Assembly: GCF_021130785.1 (NCBI RefSeq)
Contig: NC_060212.1
Span: 147,089,501-147,153,500, forward strand
Direction of reading: 5' to 3'
Length of the DNA stretch: 64,000 nt
DNA from: Homalodisca vitripennis
Lineage: Eukaryota > Arthropoda > Insecta > Hemiptera > Cicadellidae
The position numbers and the translations under genes are program-made. Under the pieces are notes generated by a model, which had not been told where the DNA came from, searched no databases, and saw only the letters and a list, made by a program, of their open reading frames with translations. Below are positions 16,665 through 27,845 of the stretch, piece by piece (position 1 is the stretch's first letter; each line of letters begins with the position of its first letter).

Positions 16665-16690
16665 CGCACTATATATATATGTGTGTGTGA
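16593..16690. repeat. Compound microsatellite (TA)n-(GC)4-(TA)n-(TG)n
   Basis: A long TA run to 16659 is followed by GCGCGCGCAC, a short second TA run and GTGTGTGTG. The compound structure is typical of stepwise microsatellite mutation. Confidence 0.9.
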
Positions 16691-17725
16691 GTAGAGAAGG
16701 AAGTGCGCCCGTATAAATTAAGCCGACTGTTGTTTCCTGCAGAGCAGAGAGCTAAGTCTGCTTGATTAACGGCAGAACTTGTAACTATGTCTGAATCTCA
16801 CACAACTCGGCTCATCTTTGACTGTATGAGTTTGATTGTTTGTGTTGTATTATCTTCCAGTCTAGTTACCGTTATTTGATTAAACGGCAATGTAACCTTT
16901 ATAAATAAAACACTGTATATGCCTTATTTTAAAATACCTGTAAAATGTTTTCTATAGATTTAAATACTGTTATGACATCTGTCTTAGTTGTCATTAGACA
17001 GAAGTAAGCTTTCCAGAGCTGTATCTTTATATATATTTCTTTATATACATATAGTTTTTAGTTTTTCTTTTTTATAATATATATAGTTCTCTATTTGATT
17101 TACTGAAGAAGTATCAAAACGCATGAGTAAAAAAGCATGTATTGTATTTTTAATTGTATATCTTTTTTGGTTTAAATTGTGTCAATCCTGAAGGATAATT
17201 CAAACCTCAAATAATGACTGTTCAAATCATATTTCCAGTAAATATACAATGATAATAAGTATCATGGTAAGGCACAGTTATTTTATAGTTTTAAGATAAA
17301 TAAAGCATGCTCTTTTGTTAAATGATTGTATTGATTGTGAATTGATCATGTATATTCTTGGTAGAATTACACATGGTAAATACTAGGCTTTGTCAAAGGG
17401 ATGAAATAACTGCGGAGGTGATAACTTATTAGTCTGCATAGTGCATGTTCACTCGGGAGTACATCGCAACATAGCAAGCAGGGCTCGGCTAGGGAGCGTA
17501 TCTAAAATATCACCACCCTACTGATAATCTGTACTTGGTTCTGCTGTGCCCAATGGTATTCGTCTTCCTGCACCCCACCTGAAGACCTGGCTTAAACAGC
17601 TTTTTAATCCAATAATCCACAATAATCTATCTATCTGAGTACATCTTATTGAATAAGTTTCTACAATGAGAACTCTTTCGCATTTTCAGATTGTGTTGTT
17701 CTTGCTATTATAATTTTTGTTTGTA
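16691..17725. other. Non-coding stretch, nothing recognised
   Basis: AT-rich without a significant frame. The part 17390-17600 is less AT-rich but unassigned. Confidence 0.4.
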
Positions 17726-17951
17726 TAAGGAGAGGCCGATCCCCTTTTTAAGCCTTATTCTGTCCGCCCCCATGGGCCACTGGCCTGTGCGAGGATCTTA
17801 TCAAACAGAATAAGGGGGAGAGTCGATACAGTACAAGGTCGATGGTACTGATAAAAAGTGCAATGGTCACTGACAGGATTTGAACCTGCGTTATCTCTAA
17901 CTCAGACCCAAAGTCCAACGACTTAGACCGCTCGGCCATCGCCACTCCCAA
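17726..17951 (-). mobile_element. tRNA-headed SINE (Leu/Ser-type head)
   Basis: The minus strand starts with a tRNA-like head: box A TGGCCGAGCGG and box B GGTTCAAATCC both fit the Pol III consensus, and a long variable region like that of tRNA-Leu/Ser lies between them. The acceptor halves (GTGGCGA and CAGTGAC) do not pair properly, and the anticodon loop CTTTGGG would read TTG, which does not fit a Leu/Ser body. It is therefore not a working tRNA. The body after the head holds a perfect 10-bp inverted repeat (17754-17763 with 17805-17814). A diverged plus-strand copy of the body lies at 14171-14335, which shows dispersal. Confidence 0.75.
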
Positions 17952-18059
17952 TTGATTCTGATCTGATGTAGTATTCTCAATGTGCAAGGTAAACAGGCTA
18001 CATTCAAGCCTAGGGAGGGAGCGTCTAAAGATTGTGCCAGAGTAATACATTTCTCATGC

Positions 18060-18650
18060 AAGAATCACGACAGCCTTCTTCCCAAACATCATAAACGTCT
18101 CCACCGAACAGTTTATGAAGTTATTAAAAACACAAAATAAAGACTTATCGGTTGTGGAATGGAAAAATCTGCACAGGAGTAATGAGAGTGTCAGTGGTGC
18201 TTACCCTGGCTATCGACTGTGCCACAGCAAACAAGCTTGAGAGAGGGACCTTGAATCATCTATAAGTTACAGAAAATTCAGATTAGACTGAAAAAGAAAA
18301 CTCAGGAGAACACTGAAGACTACTAACAGGAAAGTGAGAATTCAGGAAAGTCTGAGATTTCCACTAAAAACCATACCACCGCAGAAGAAATGGAAGTGGC
18401 AGAGACTCCAAATGTATCAGAAGACCCTCTAAATACCTTACCGGAGAGGTTTTATCCAAAAGAACGTGAGATGGGCAACGTGACACCAACATGTTCCCTT
18501 TTCCTGAAGAAGGACCCCATCTTGAAAGGACCATCGGTTTCGGATAATGGAGGAAAGGGGGCACAGTTCTTATGCACTCTAAAAAATGACAGGAGAGGAC
18601 CACCCTGGGAGGAGGGGTGTATAAAGGCGTAACTTTACTCCTCATTCAGA
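18060..18650 (+). pseudogene. Possible LINE ORF1 remnant
   Basis: A 44-codon open stretch near 18100-18232 translates to a sequence with KLLKTQNKDLS, VVEWKNLHR and GYRLCH and then hits a stop. A shifted frame continues with a basic stretch (KRKLRRTLKTTNRKV). This pattern of a short acidic/aromatic block and a basic tail broken by frameshifts resembles ORF1 proteins of insect R1/Jockey-type LINEs, but I cannot confirm it without a search. The 80-codon plus frame (18390-18632) and the 93-codon minus frame (18364-18645) fall in the same less AT-rich patch and show nothing clear. Confidence 0.3.
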
Positions 18651-18795
18651 TCAACCTCCACCACACTTAAAGCGCTACTGACATCCGGGGAAGGAGGTTT
18701 ACCGCATCCGGCCTGGATATCGCTGTAATCCAAAAACCTTAGGTCAACAAAAGATACATCCTGGTCATAACAACTTAAGTTGGTAATCTTATATA

Positions 18796-19580
18796 TGAGG
18801 TGTAACTATTAAATAACAAGACTGATGTAAAAACTTTATTTTAATTTTATACAAAAAATGATTTTGGAATCTTCAATATACACTCATTATTTATCCCAAT
18901 AACACTCCATGTGAATTTCTCATTGTTGGAAACAGTGCTAGAAGTAATCTTCTGTCAGCTCGTTCAGGACACGTGCTGATTTCTCTTTTACAGTTTCCAC
19001 AAACTCAAATATTGTTCCTTTTAATGCAGATTTCACCTTAAAGAACAGGTAGAAGTCACATGATGCAAGACCTGGTGATTAAGGTGGACGTTTTAACACT
19101 GTGATGCTCTGTATTCGGTTAAGAACTTCTTGACAGATAATGCAGAATAAGTTAGTACATTGTCTTGATGCAGAACCCATGATTTGTAAAATTTGCTGTA
19201 CACATTCTTTATCTATACCTATAATTTCACCAATTTCGCAAATACTTAATTGATGGCCAGACCGAACCAAATTACCGACTTTTTCAACATTTTATCTGTT
19301 TTTGACATAGAAAGCCAACCTGGCTGTGAATCATCTTCAATGTCTTCTCTACCATCTTTGGAACGCTCAAATCAATCAAAAACAGTGTTCTCAATAAGAA
19401 TTCATTATTATACTTTTCTTTTAGTAAATTATAAGTTTCAGCTTATAAGTTTAAAGCTTTTCCAAGTTTAAAGTGAAATTTCACAATCATTTGTTGCTTT
19501 ACTATTACACTAACCATTGTATCCAGAAAAACTAAAAACAACAAAACGCAAACCTACGCTCTGACTAAACGGCGTTGTTT
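18796..19580 (-). mobile_element. Mariner (Tc1/mariner) element, internally deleted and frameshifted
   Basis: A minus-strand mariner transposase remnant starts at an ATG near 19519. It keeps the N-terminal DNA-binding part in broken frames, with GREDIEDDSQPG, LVRSGHQLSICEIGEIIGID and KECVQQIL. After a jump of roughly 120-130 residues relative to full mariners, it continues with a second-catalytic-Asp region (LHQDN, in another frame) and then the typical CDFYLF..KVKSALKGT and ARVLNELTEDYF tail. The segment with the first catalytic Asp is gone, so it cannot encode an active enzyme. The 3' end near 18796 (GAGGTGTAACTATTAAATAA, preceded by TATA) looks like a mariner terminal repeat. I did not find its partner at the other end. 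Confidence 0.8.
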
Positions 19581-19744
19581 ACAGAAGCGGGACAAGCTAC
19601 ATACTAAATATAAAGTTCACACTAAACAACTGTTGATCTAATGAAACAATGGTCCGAATGTGATTTTAACACCTTTTAGGTCCTTAGAAGGAGGTGGTGT
19701 CCAAAGTTTTACTTTTGTAATAAACGTGGAATAAGACCCCTTAT

Positions 19745-20130
19745 TTTCTAATACTAAATCATAACAAAATATAAATTGGAGTAACTTCTTACCTCTCTAG
19801 AGTTAATGTTGGTGCTGCCCCAGAAGGTATGTTGCACATTGCAGTTGCAGCTGTGGATGAGAGCCATGCCTCTTTCTTCGCAGTACTGCAGCAGCATTTC
19901 TATTTCCACTGGTGGAAAATTTGTTAATTGATTGGGAAAATATACTAAGGCAATAACTATCTCATTTCCCTTGATGTGAGGCAAATTTCACTGCCCAGTG
20001 GCCACCATACCGCTCGTTATTACTTCTGTAACAGGAAAACCATTAATTTGTTTAGAGAGTAAAACACAGGCTCTTGGGTTTTCAATTGTTCGATCAGACT
20101 CTTCTTATGCTAAAGGGTGTGGTCAGCTCT
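19745..20130 (-). pseudogene. LINE endonuclease-domain fragment
   Basis: The minus strand encodes a stretch of an apurinic-like endonuclease typical of I/R1/Jockey LINEs. In order it shows VTEVITSGMVA, the NEIVIALVYFPNQL strand, PPVEIEMLLQYCEERG and HTFWGSTNINSRE, which corresponds to the family HHT.WGS..N.RG motif. One of the usual His-His pair is Gln, and a stop codon interrupts the frame at about 19990 (codons before it read VATGQ). The fragment stops abruptly after NSRE at about 19790. The junction reads GGTAAG. The rest of the LINE (RT) does not follow. Confidence 0.7.
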
Positions 20131-20917
20131 CCTAGAACAATAAGTAGGATATACCATTGATATTAGGAGTGTTGGCAGGCTTGCCTTATGAATACATAAC
20201 CTTAAAACTTCTCTTTTGTTTCCAAACATTACTGTCTTCCACCTAAATTGTGGTTTTCAAATAATATGGCTAGTCAAAATAACCCCTCTTTGTTTTTTTT
20301 TAAAATAAAGGGGTTATACAAGAGGCGTAATTAGTAAAGCTGTTGCTATTTTTAAAATTTGACACAATGTTTTCTCACAAAAAAATGTTCAGTATTGTTT
20401 ATTTTACAATAGTTTACTACTTTTAATTTTTGAATGCCTTAGTTTTTTTGGTTCATTATTAGTTTGTGAGCCTTAAGCAAGCATTGGCTACCAATGACCC
20501 TAATCGGCAACTTTTAAAGCCAATCCAAACAATTATTGGCCCTCATCGAAGCTAATACGTTAATAAATGTTTATAGATTCTTCAACTACTGAATTTTTAA
20601 ATAAGTTTGACAATTGTAGAATTTTTGAATTATAAAAAAGCAGATACACAAAGAAAAGCTCAAAATACATTCAAATTAAACATAAGTTTATTAGCACAAA
20701 AATGGTTAGATAATGCGGCCAATAACTAATATTGAAAATTAGAGATTTTAAATATTATAAAATTACTACTAAAGAGATTGATTTTCAATTACTAATGTTA
20801 CATTGTCCATGAACACAAAGACCAACAGCAACTTAAGGAGCTATAAATTTAGGATGACTCACAATCTTTGTTGAAAAAACTATGACCTTGATATTGCACA
20901 AAGTAGTGATTGCCCTC
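20131..20917. other. Non-coding stretch, nothing recognised
   Basis: AT-rich apart from possible decayed LINE sequence next to 20131-20250. The minus frame that enters the tandem array from here (20849-21085) ends in ordinary sequence and has no known motif. Confidence 0.4.
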
Positions 20918-22660
20918 AGCAGAACATAACAGAACTAACGTTGTAAGAGGCCACAATGCAGAATTTGGCTCCAAGTAGATACTCTTCTCCTCTGTGGAAC
21001 CGCAAAGATGAAGACTCACATCGTAAACGGCCACCACTCTCAATTTGGCTCCAAGTAGATACTCTTCTCCTCTGTGGAACCGCAAAGATGAAGACTCACA
21101 TCGTAAACGGCCACCACTCTCAATTTGGCTCCAAGTAGATACTCTTCTCCTCTGTGGAACCGCAAAGATGAAGACTCACATCGTAAACGGCCACCACTCT
21201 CAATTTGGCTCCAAGTAGATACTCTTCTCCTCTGTGGAACCGCAAAGATGAAGACTCACATCGTAAACGGCCACCACTCTCAATTTGGCTCCAAGTAGAT
21301 ACTCTTCTCCTCTGTGGAACCGCAAAGATGAAGACTCACATCGTAAACGGCCACCACTCTCAATTTGGCTCCAAGTAGATACTCTTCTCCTCTGTGGAAC
21401 CGCAAAGATGAAGACTCACATCGTAAACGGCCACCACTCTCAATTTGGCTCCAAGTAGATACTCTTCTCCTCTGTGGAACCGCAAAGATGAAGACTCACA
21501 TCGTAAACGGCCACCACTCTCAATTTGGCTCCAAGTAGATACTCTTCTCCTCTGTGGAACCGCAAAGATGAAGACTCACATCGTAAACGGCCACCACTCT
21601 CAATTTGGCTCCAAGTAGATACTCTTCTCCTCTGTGGAACCGCAAAGATGAAGACTCACATCGTAAACGGCCACCACTCTCAATTTGGCTCCAAGTAGAT
21701 ACTCTTCTCCTCTGTGGAACCGCAAAGATGAAGACTCACATCGTAAACGGCCACCACTCTCAATTTGGCTCCAAGTAGATACTCTTCTCCTCTGTGGAAC
21801 CGCAAAGATGAAGACTCACATCGTAAACGGCCACCACTCTCAATTTGGCTCCAAGTAGATACTCTTCTCCTCTGTGGAACCGCAAAGATGAAGACTCACA
21901 TCGTAAACGGCCACCACTCTCAATTTGGCTCCAAGTAGATACTCTTCTCCTCTGTGGAACCGCAAAGATGAAGACTCACATCGTAAACGGCCACCACTCT
22001 CAATTTGGCTCCAAGTAGATACTCTTCTCCTCTGTGGAACCGCAAAGATGAAGACTCACATCGTAAACGGCCACCACTCTCAATTTGGCTCCAAGTAGAT
22101 ACTCTTCTCCTCTGTGGAACCGCAAAGATGAAGACTCACATCGTAAACGGCCACCACTCTCAATTTGGCTCCAAGTAGATACTCTTCTCCTCTGTGGAAC
22201 CGCAAAGATGAAGACTCACATCGTAAACGGCCACCACTCTCAATTTGGCTCCAAGTAGATACTCTTCTCCTCTGTGGAACCGCAAAGATGAAGACTCACA
22301 TCGTAAACGGCCACCACTCTCAATTTGGCTCCAATTAGATACTCTTCTCCTCTGTGGAACCGCAAAGATGAAGACTCACATCGTAAACGGCCACCACTCT
22401 CAATTTGGCTCCAAGTAGATACTCTTCTCCTCTGTGGAACCGCAAAGATGAAGACTCACATCGTAAACGGCCACCACTCTCAATTTGGCTCCAAGTAGAT
22501 ACTCTTCTCCTCTGTGGAACCGCAAAGATGAAGACTCACATCGTAAACGGCCACCACTCTCAATTTGGCTCCAAGTAGATACTCTTCTCCTCTGTGGAAC
22601 CGCAAACATGAATAGTTCCATCGTAGATGGCCAGAATTTAGACTTGTGCTCCAAGTGGCT
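20918..22660. repeat. 80-bp tandem array, 21 near-identical units
   Basis: Units of exactly 80 bp start at 20961 and repeat every 80 bp to the unit at 22561. A diverged partial unit precedes them (20918-20960) and another follows (after 22640). Interior units look identical by eye, apart from a G-to-T change at 22335 (CCAATTAGAT instead of CCAAGTAGAT). The last unit decays in its second half (from about 22608). The unit is much less AT-rich than its surroundings. Because 80 is not a multiple of 3, any coding frame would rotate from unit to unit. Frames of up to 84 codons exist on the minus strand but end at stop codons within the array, so a repeat protein is not supported. Confidence 0.97.
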
Positions 22661-25220
22661 AACATCCTCAACATAGATCTTATGTTCCTCAGTTGCTATT
22701 AGTCAAATTTTGTAATTAGTTTTGAATCACCAGTGGTAAATTTTATAAATATTTTTACCAGAAAAACTTTATTTTAAGCTGAAAATTCACTGTTTTTAAT
22801 CAAATTATTAAAAAATATGGTGTTCACTATAATAACTGCTAAATTTAATTAAAATAGAAACATGCGATCAATTATTTTGAATTTCAAATGGTAATTTACA
22901 AAATTATTACCATGGTTACAAATCCGTCTGATTATTGAGCATAGTATCATGTGTTGGTTTTGTTTGATCTACCCCCATGAAAATTCACAGTCATGATATT
23001 TACACATGTTGTAAAGTAACCCCCCTGTACAGGGTGTGGAAGGGGTAAACATTGTTTGTAACACACAACTTGAAAGATCCCTAGACTCAAATAATCCACA
23101 GAAATCATACATATTTACACATATGTTATGAAAATACAAAGTTATTGGTGTAAAAAGACTAAATATTTTCTATAAAAATATTATTATGAAATAAAAACTT
23201 AATAAAACACAAAATACTGGAATTAGAAACTAGTGTACCATGTTAAAAGTTTAAATTTTAATACGAGGTGGGGAAGATATTAATACACACAAAAATAAAG
23301 CACAGAAAGAAGAAAAGAAGGGAAAGGACAGGATTCAAATATACTCAAAAGCTAAGTCCCTCTTCTAGAAAAGTCTAGGTATTATCACTGTACAGGACTG
23401 AGTTCAGCCATCAAATACAATATTTGATACAATTTACCAACTTTAATTTTTTATATTATATTTCCTGTGCTCAGGACTATTAGTTGATGTTACTGAATTG
23501 GGGAGATTGCCGAGGTGAAGTTGTTTGTTGCGTGTTAGCCAAGTCTGTAGCTATACTGCAGAGTAATATGTTGGTGTGTAGTCCAGTTGTCCCATCCACT
23601 TCTCCGCCCCCACAATCACTCCAGTTAATTTTCAGACCAGTGTGATGGCCATGTCTTTAAATTGTTTACTGGTTTAATACTGGTTAAACGTTGTAAGGTT
23701 TTATATCTAAAGATCAGAGTCGATCTAGTTCTCGAAGATTCGGGTTTCTTTTATTGTAACACATTACAATGGCAAATGCCCATAATTAAAACATCCTTTG
23801 ATATTATCCCTCGACAACAATAGACTTTAACACTAACAAAATTGTGAAGTCAAAACTGAAGGAATACACAAGTCCAAAAGTTAGTGAGCTTAGTTTGAAA
23901 TTTGCAGTTAAATGTAATGTATACCCTCACTTTTAATCTATGACACAAGTGCATTTAAACGTCTTTAGTTATGAAGCTTGTATATTAGTTTTGTTTTAAT
24001 ATTTTTTCAGTATTGTAAAACTTGAAGCAGGGAGCTCCACTGTTACTGCACAACAGTCTCCATGTAAGCCAATCAGAATGGCCACACCTTCTTTTAGAAA
24101 AAAAGTCACCTACTACTGTTGTTTATTTCGCTGTTTCCCCACTGCTTGAACTGCCACTGATAAAAATGCCATCGTTACAGATGAAAATAAAATGGATGAC
24201 TGTTGCATGCCGGATTAACTTGTCAGTGGCCCTTTTTTAGTCATATTTCAGCGAAGAACCAACTCGGCAAAAGCTTTTAAGGGATTAAAAATACATGTTT
24301 AGTTCAAATATATGTTTAGTTCTTAAACATATATATTTTTAATTATGAAACACATTTAATACAATTGAATACTTAGTATGAGTGTGAATATTCTCTACAC
24401 TTTTTATCACAACTGATATTTGGACTGACAACTAGCAATCACTTTTGAGTAGATGATTGATTAAAGTTGACCCTGTTATTACTCATCAACCATAAATATT
24501 GTTGATTTAAATTTCAAAGATACAGACAAAGCTATATAGCACAATAACAAATATGCCATATACTGTATCACTGTAATGTAATATGCACAACTTCAATTAA
24601 GGACAAAATTAATATTACTCGGTATAATGGTATGTATAGTACATTTGTGATTATTTTATATTTTGTGCGTGTATAAGGTGTTTTTTCCAGTGCTGTGTTT
24701 AATGCAGTATATCTTGTTAGTTACTGTTATGTACGTTGGTTCAGAATTTAAATGGTAAGTATAAATTAAAAAAATTGTATCACAAAAATACACAATTAGT
24801 CAGTACAGAACAAGTACTGAAAGTTTATTCATAAATACATAAACAAGTAATAAACGATGTAAGCTTTGTAACTATAGGTCTTAAAATTATCTAACCGCAC
24901 AGAAACCTACCATGCATTATATCATTAATTGCTATTGTCTTTGACTCAAGGATTCCTCCAAACTTTCCTAAAATAGTTAATTGATACTGAAATCGTTAGA
25001 GCAATTCAATAACTATCATAAAAATGTTGGAGAGAAATGAATCTTATAAAACCCGCTTTAAATGTACGACTTCAGGGCCCCAAAAAACTGTTCTTTTAAC
25101 TTACATCTAAAATTAATCAGGAGATTGGAATAGCTTTGATAGACTTTCAATTATCTAAGGAGTTTTTAGAATGTCGTCGAGAAAGAATACGTGAATATAA
25201 TGTCCTGCTTTTCAATAGAA
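22661..25220. other. Non-coding stretch, nothing recognised
   Basis: Mostly AT-rich. The 72-codon plus frame at 24022-24240 has no recognisable motif. An imperfect AT-rich inverted repeat lies around 24300-24350. Confidence 0.4.
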
Positions 25221-25221
25221 A

Positions 25222-25265
25222 ATTGCGTGTGGAAGCCGCGGGTCCACACGCAATACTATACTAGT
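25222..25265 (+). mobile_element. Helitron-like 3' end: perfect hairpin plus CTAGT
   Basis: Perfect 12-bp inverted repeat (ATTGCGTGTGGA with TCCACACGCAAT) around a 9-nt loop AGCCGCGGG, followed 6 nt later by CTAGT. The AGCCGCGGG core is shared with the right end of the element at 5437-6863. This is the layout of a Helitron terminus. I could not locate the matching 5' end upstream. Confidence 0.6.
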
Positions 25266-27119
25266 GTGTTCATGTATTTCTTTGATTAGGAAAAAAGAAA
25301 AAAATCAAATACAGAATAAAAAATACTAAGGCCGGATATAGTTACAATGGCTATAGATATACGCTTTTTAACACATATAATAACACATTTTATAAATCAT
25401 TAAAACATAGCATGTTCTTACATTATTTTTGGTTACGCCATTAAGCAAGAGTTTCCGATGGCTATCCTATTGGAGAGTACAATCAGCGAAGTACAGTAGG
25501 AACATGAGATGGTGTATGTCGAATATAGTCTCAAATAATATCACTAATTGCTAAATAATTCTAAATATTCTACTATAGTAGGTTATAAGCGTACATGTTT
25601 GGTGCAGCTATAAAACCACTGAACGTTTGCGTGTTATACTGTGAATTTATACCAACCTTGACTAATTTCAGGGTTGATACAGTTGACTTCGTGTATCTGG
25701 AATGAGATATCTTGGATAGATTTAGTTATATACGAACTATACGATCAAATAAAATGAAATTTGGAAATTGAAATCTTTTCTATATCCATAATAGATAACA
25801 AAGATCCATAAGAGCCATGAAAATACGGAGGAATGGAATATTTCTCAAGGTCTCTGACGTGATTGGGCCTAACAATAGTCATTCTAGGTGGAAGACATAA
25901 TCCTTCAGGCGTGATGCGATAAGATGATATTGTATTTATAATAGGAGGTATGTTAAAGATTATTACCCACTCGCTGCGGGGTGTTTTTGTCGAGCAGATA
26001 TAGATTTAGCCGGTTAGAGTTCACTGCTTTCCTGGATTTCAAGTAGCCAAGTAGCATTGACTGGTGATTGACCCAATAGCTGTCTCTCACACTTGATGAA
26101 TTCGGACTTGTGAGTACTATCTCTATGACATGTAGCGCTGACATTCCCGCCCCTTTTTGTAGGCTTAACGTTATGAGTCTGCACCAGTCAGTTGCACTGA
26201 GTCAGGGGGGTGGAGTGGATACCGGACACTTTTCCGTTTATCCCCACACCAGTAAAATTATGAATTAGAAGATAGCAATCTCTTAAAAAACCTCTTTTTA
26301 ATTAAGACAAATTCATAACTCGTTAAGTAGTATTAACTCGTGGCACCACATTAAAAATCAGGTTTGAAAATTAAATGTTGTCTTATCATTAGACAATCAG
26401 CATGCAACCTAAGTCCGTATGTTTTAAAACTGATGCAACCTAATGTTTTATTACCACTTTTATGATTTAATCTTGTAACATTTATGTAATTCTGTTGTGT
26501 CAAGGATGCTTTAAGTGCTTTAAGGATCACGTTAACGCTTGAATAATTGTAATTTTCATCGTATGTTAAAAAATTGTATATTAATCAATATACTTATGTA
26601 AGCTTTTACTTCTCGTGCAGTTTTACAGTAATGGCTGAATTATTATTAGTCTACATATTATATTTATGACAACAGTGATTTTAAACGTTATGGTTTATAA
26701 TGTTCAGTTTCATTATAAAGCAAAGGTTTACAAATCCTCGATGGTCAAAAGTAGCTATGCAGTTATCGTATTTGAGAAGTTATACAATGATTTAAGATAT
26801 CTCTGACGTATAAAGCGTAATGTTTAGGCACGCAGTTATATAAATCCACTGAGGTAAACAACCTGTGCTATTACACGGTCCAGTTTGGGGCGCTACGCCG
26901 CGCTGGGAGACATTTATTGTCGGTAAAAGTGAGTTTTTTGCTGAAAATAACACGTGGATGGGCACTTTTGTTGCACATAAAAGGCATTTTAACGTGAAGC
27001 TGAGCACAAAAAAAAAAAACGTTTACTGTACATATTTCAATGCACAAAGTCTAATACTCGAAAAAATTTATAATACCCTACTAGGCTACGTATCATAATA
27101 TAATAATACGTAGCTCTAA
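25266..27119. other. Non-coding stretch, nothing firmly recognised
   Basis: The less AT-rich part 25830-26240 has a 63-codon minus frame (25953-26144) with no motif I can name. Frames at 26792-27098 on both strands overlap and look like chance. An old retroelement fragment is possible at 25830-26240. Confidence 0.35.
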
Positions 27120-27124
27120 GTGTT

Positions 27125-27845
27125 GAGATAAAGTTTATTTATTTATTACTTCCAACGGTACAACGCCATTTAACATAATTACAAGATTACAGACTTCTAA
27201 GATGACTATATTAAATTAAAGCTAGAAAAATAGAATATCACATTGTACACAAAACAACAACACAGCAATCAGCATAACAGATAATCATAAGGCAAAGCAG
27301 TAACAACAATAGTTTGACACCAAAAATAATTTAACATTCATAGCAAGAATGTAACAAATCAATAACAAATATCAATATTTAACAGAACTATAATATGTAG
27401 GGAAATAATATACAATTATACATTACGAGGTAAACCAAACTATAAATTGAAGAAAAACAACATAACAATAATAACAAGCACATGCACTGATGAACTCATG
27501 TCAACACCCTGGAGCACCTCCACTTAAAGGACAACCAAGAGCCCTGGAAGAAATCCAACCCATCGCAAACCAATCCCCCAGTACGCTGCATCCTCGCCAA
27601 ACCACAGTTGCTAGCATAACTAGTTGGCCGGTATACTCTTCCAAACACTGCCTTTGATCTAGTTCCTCTAGGAATGTAGAAGTTTACTTGACGAAGGAGG
27701 TCAGGACAATCCAACTTGCCATTAACCAACTTGTAAAGAAGCTGAAGACCTTGCAATTGACGTCTAGTGTGAAGAGGATGCAGGTTGAATCTCAGCTCCA
27801 ATTCATCAATTGGAGTCGTCAGGTAGCTCAGTTCGGGCTAGAGCT
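27125..27845 (-). mobile_element. 5'-truncated LINE, 3' end with C-terminus of ORF2
   Basis: The 101-codon minus frame (27496-27801) has the closing segment of a Jockey/CR1-type ORF2: LHPLHTRRQLQGLQLLYKLV, NGKLDCPDLL and VNFYIPRGTRSK, then VFGRVYRPTSYA. The last family block is replaced by unrelated sequence after YASN. About 350 bp of AT-rich 3' UTR follow to a tail of AATAAATAAATAAA near 27130. The frame runs in from about 27820 with other frames before it, so the copy is truncated. It shares its closing blocks with the LINE end at 63495-63960, so both belong to one lineage. Confidence 0.75.

Noticed and set aside
17870..17951. Functional tRNA-Leu/Ser gene
   Set aside because: The acceptor halves do not pair, the anticodon would not fit the body type, and a second copy of the attached body exists at 14171-14335.
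17748..18050. 100-codon minus-strand frame as a gene
   Set aside because: It runs through the tRNA-like head and body of a SINE. The apparent protein is a translation of the SINE.
20918..22660. CRISPR-like array
   Set aside because: There are no unique spacers between repeats: units abut head to tail. The sequence is eukaryotic and no cas genes are present.
20849..22676. Repeat protein encoded by the 80-bp array
   Set aside because: The unit is not a multiple of three and every frame meets a stop codon within the array, so the open frames cannot extend over it.
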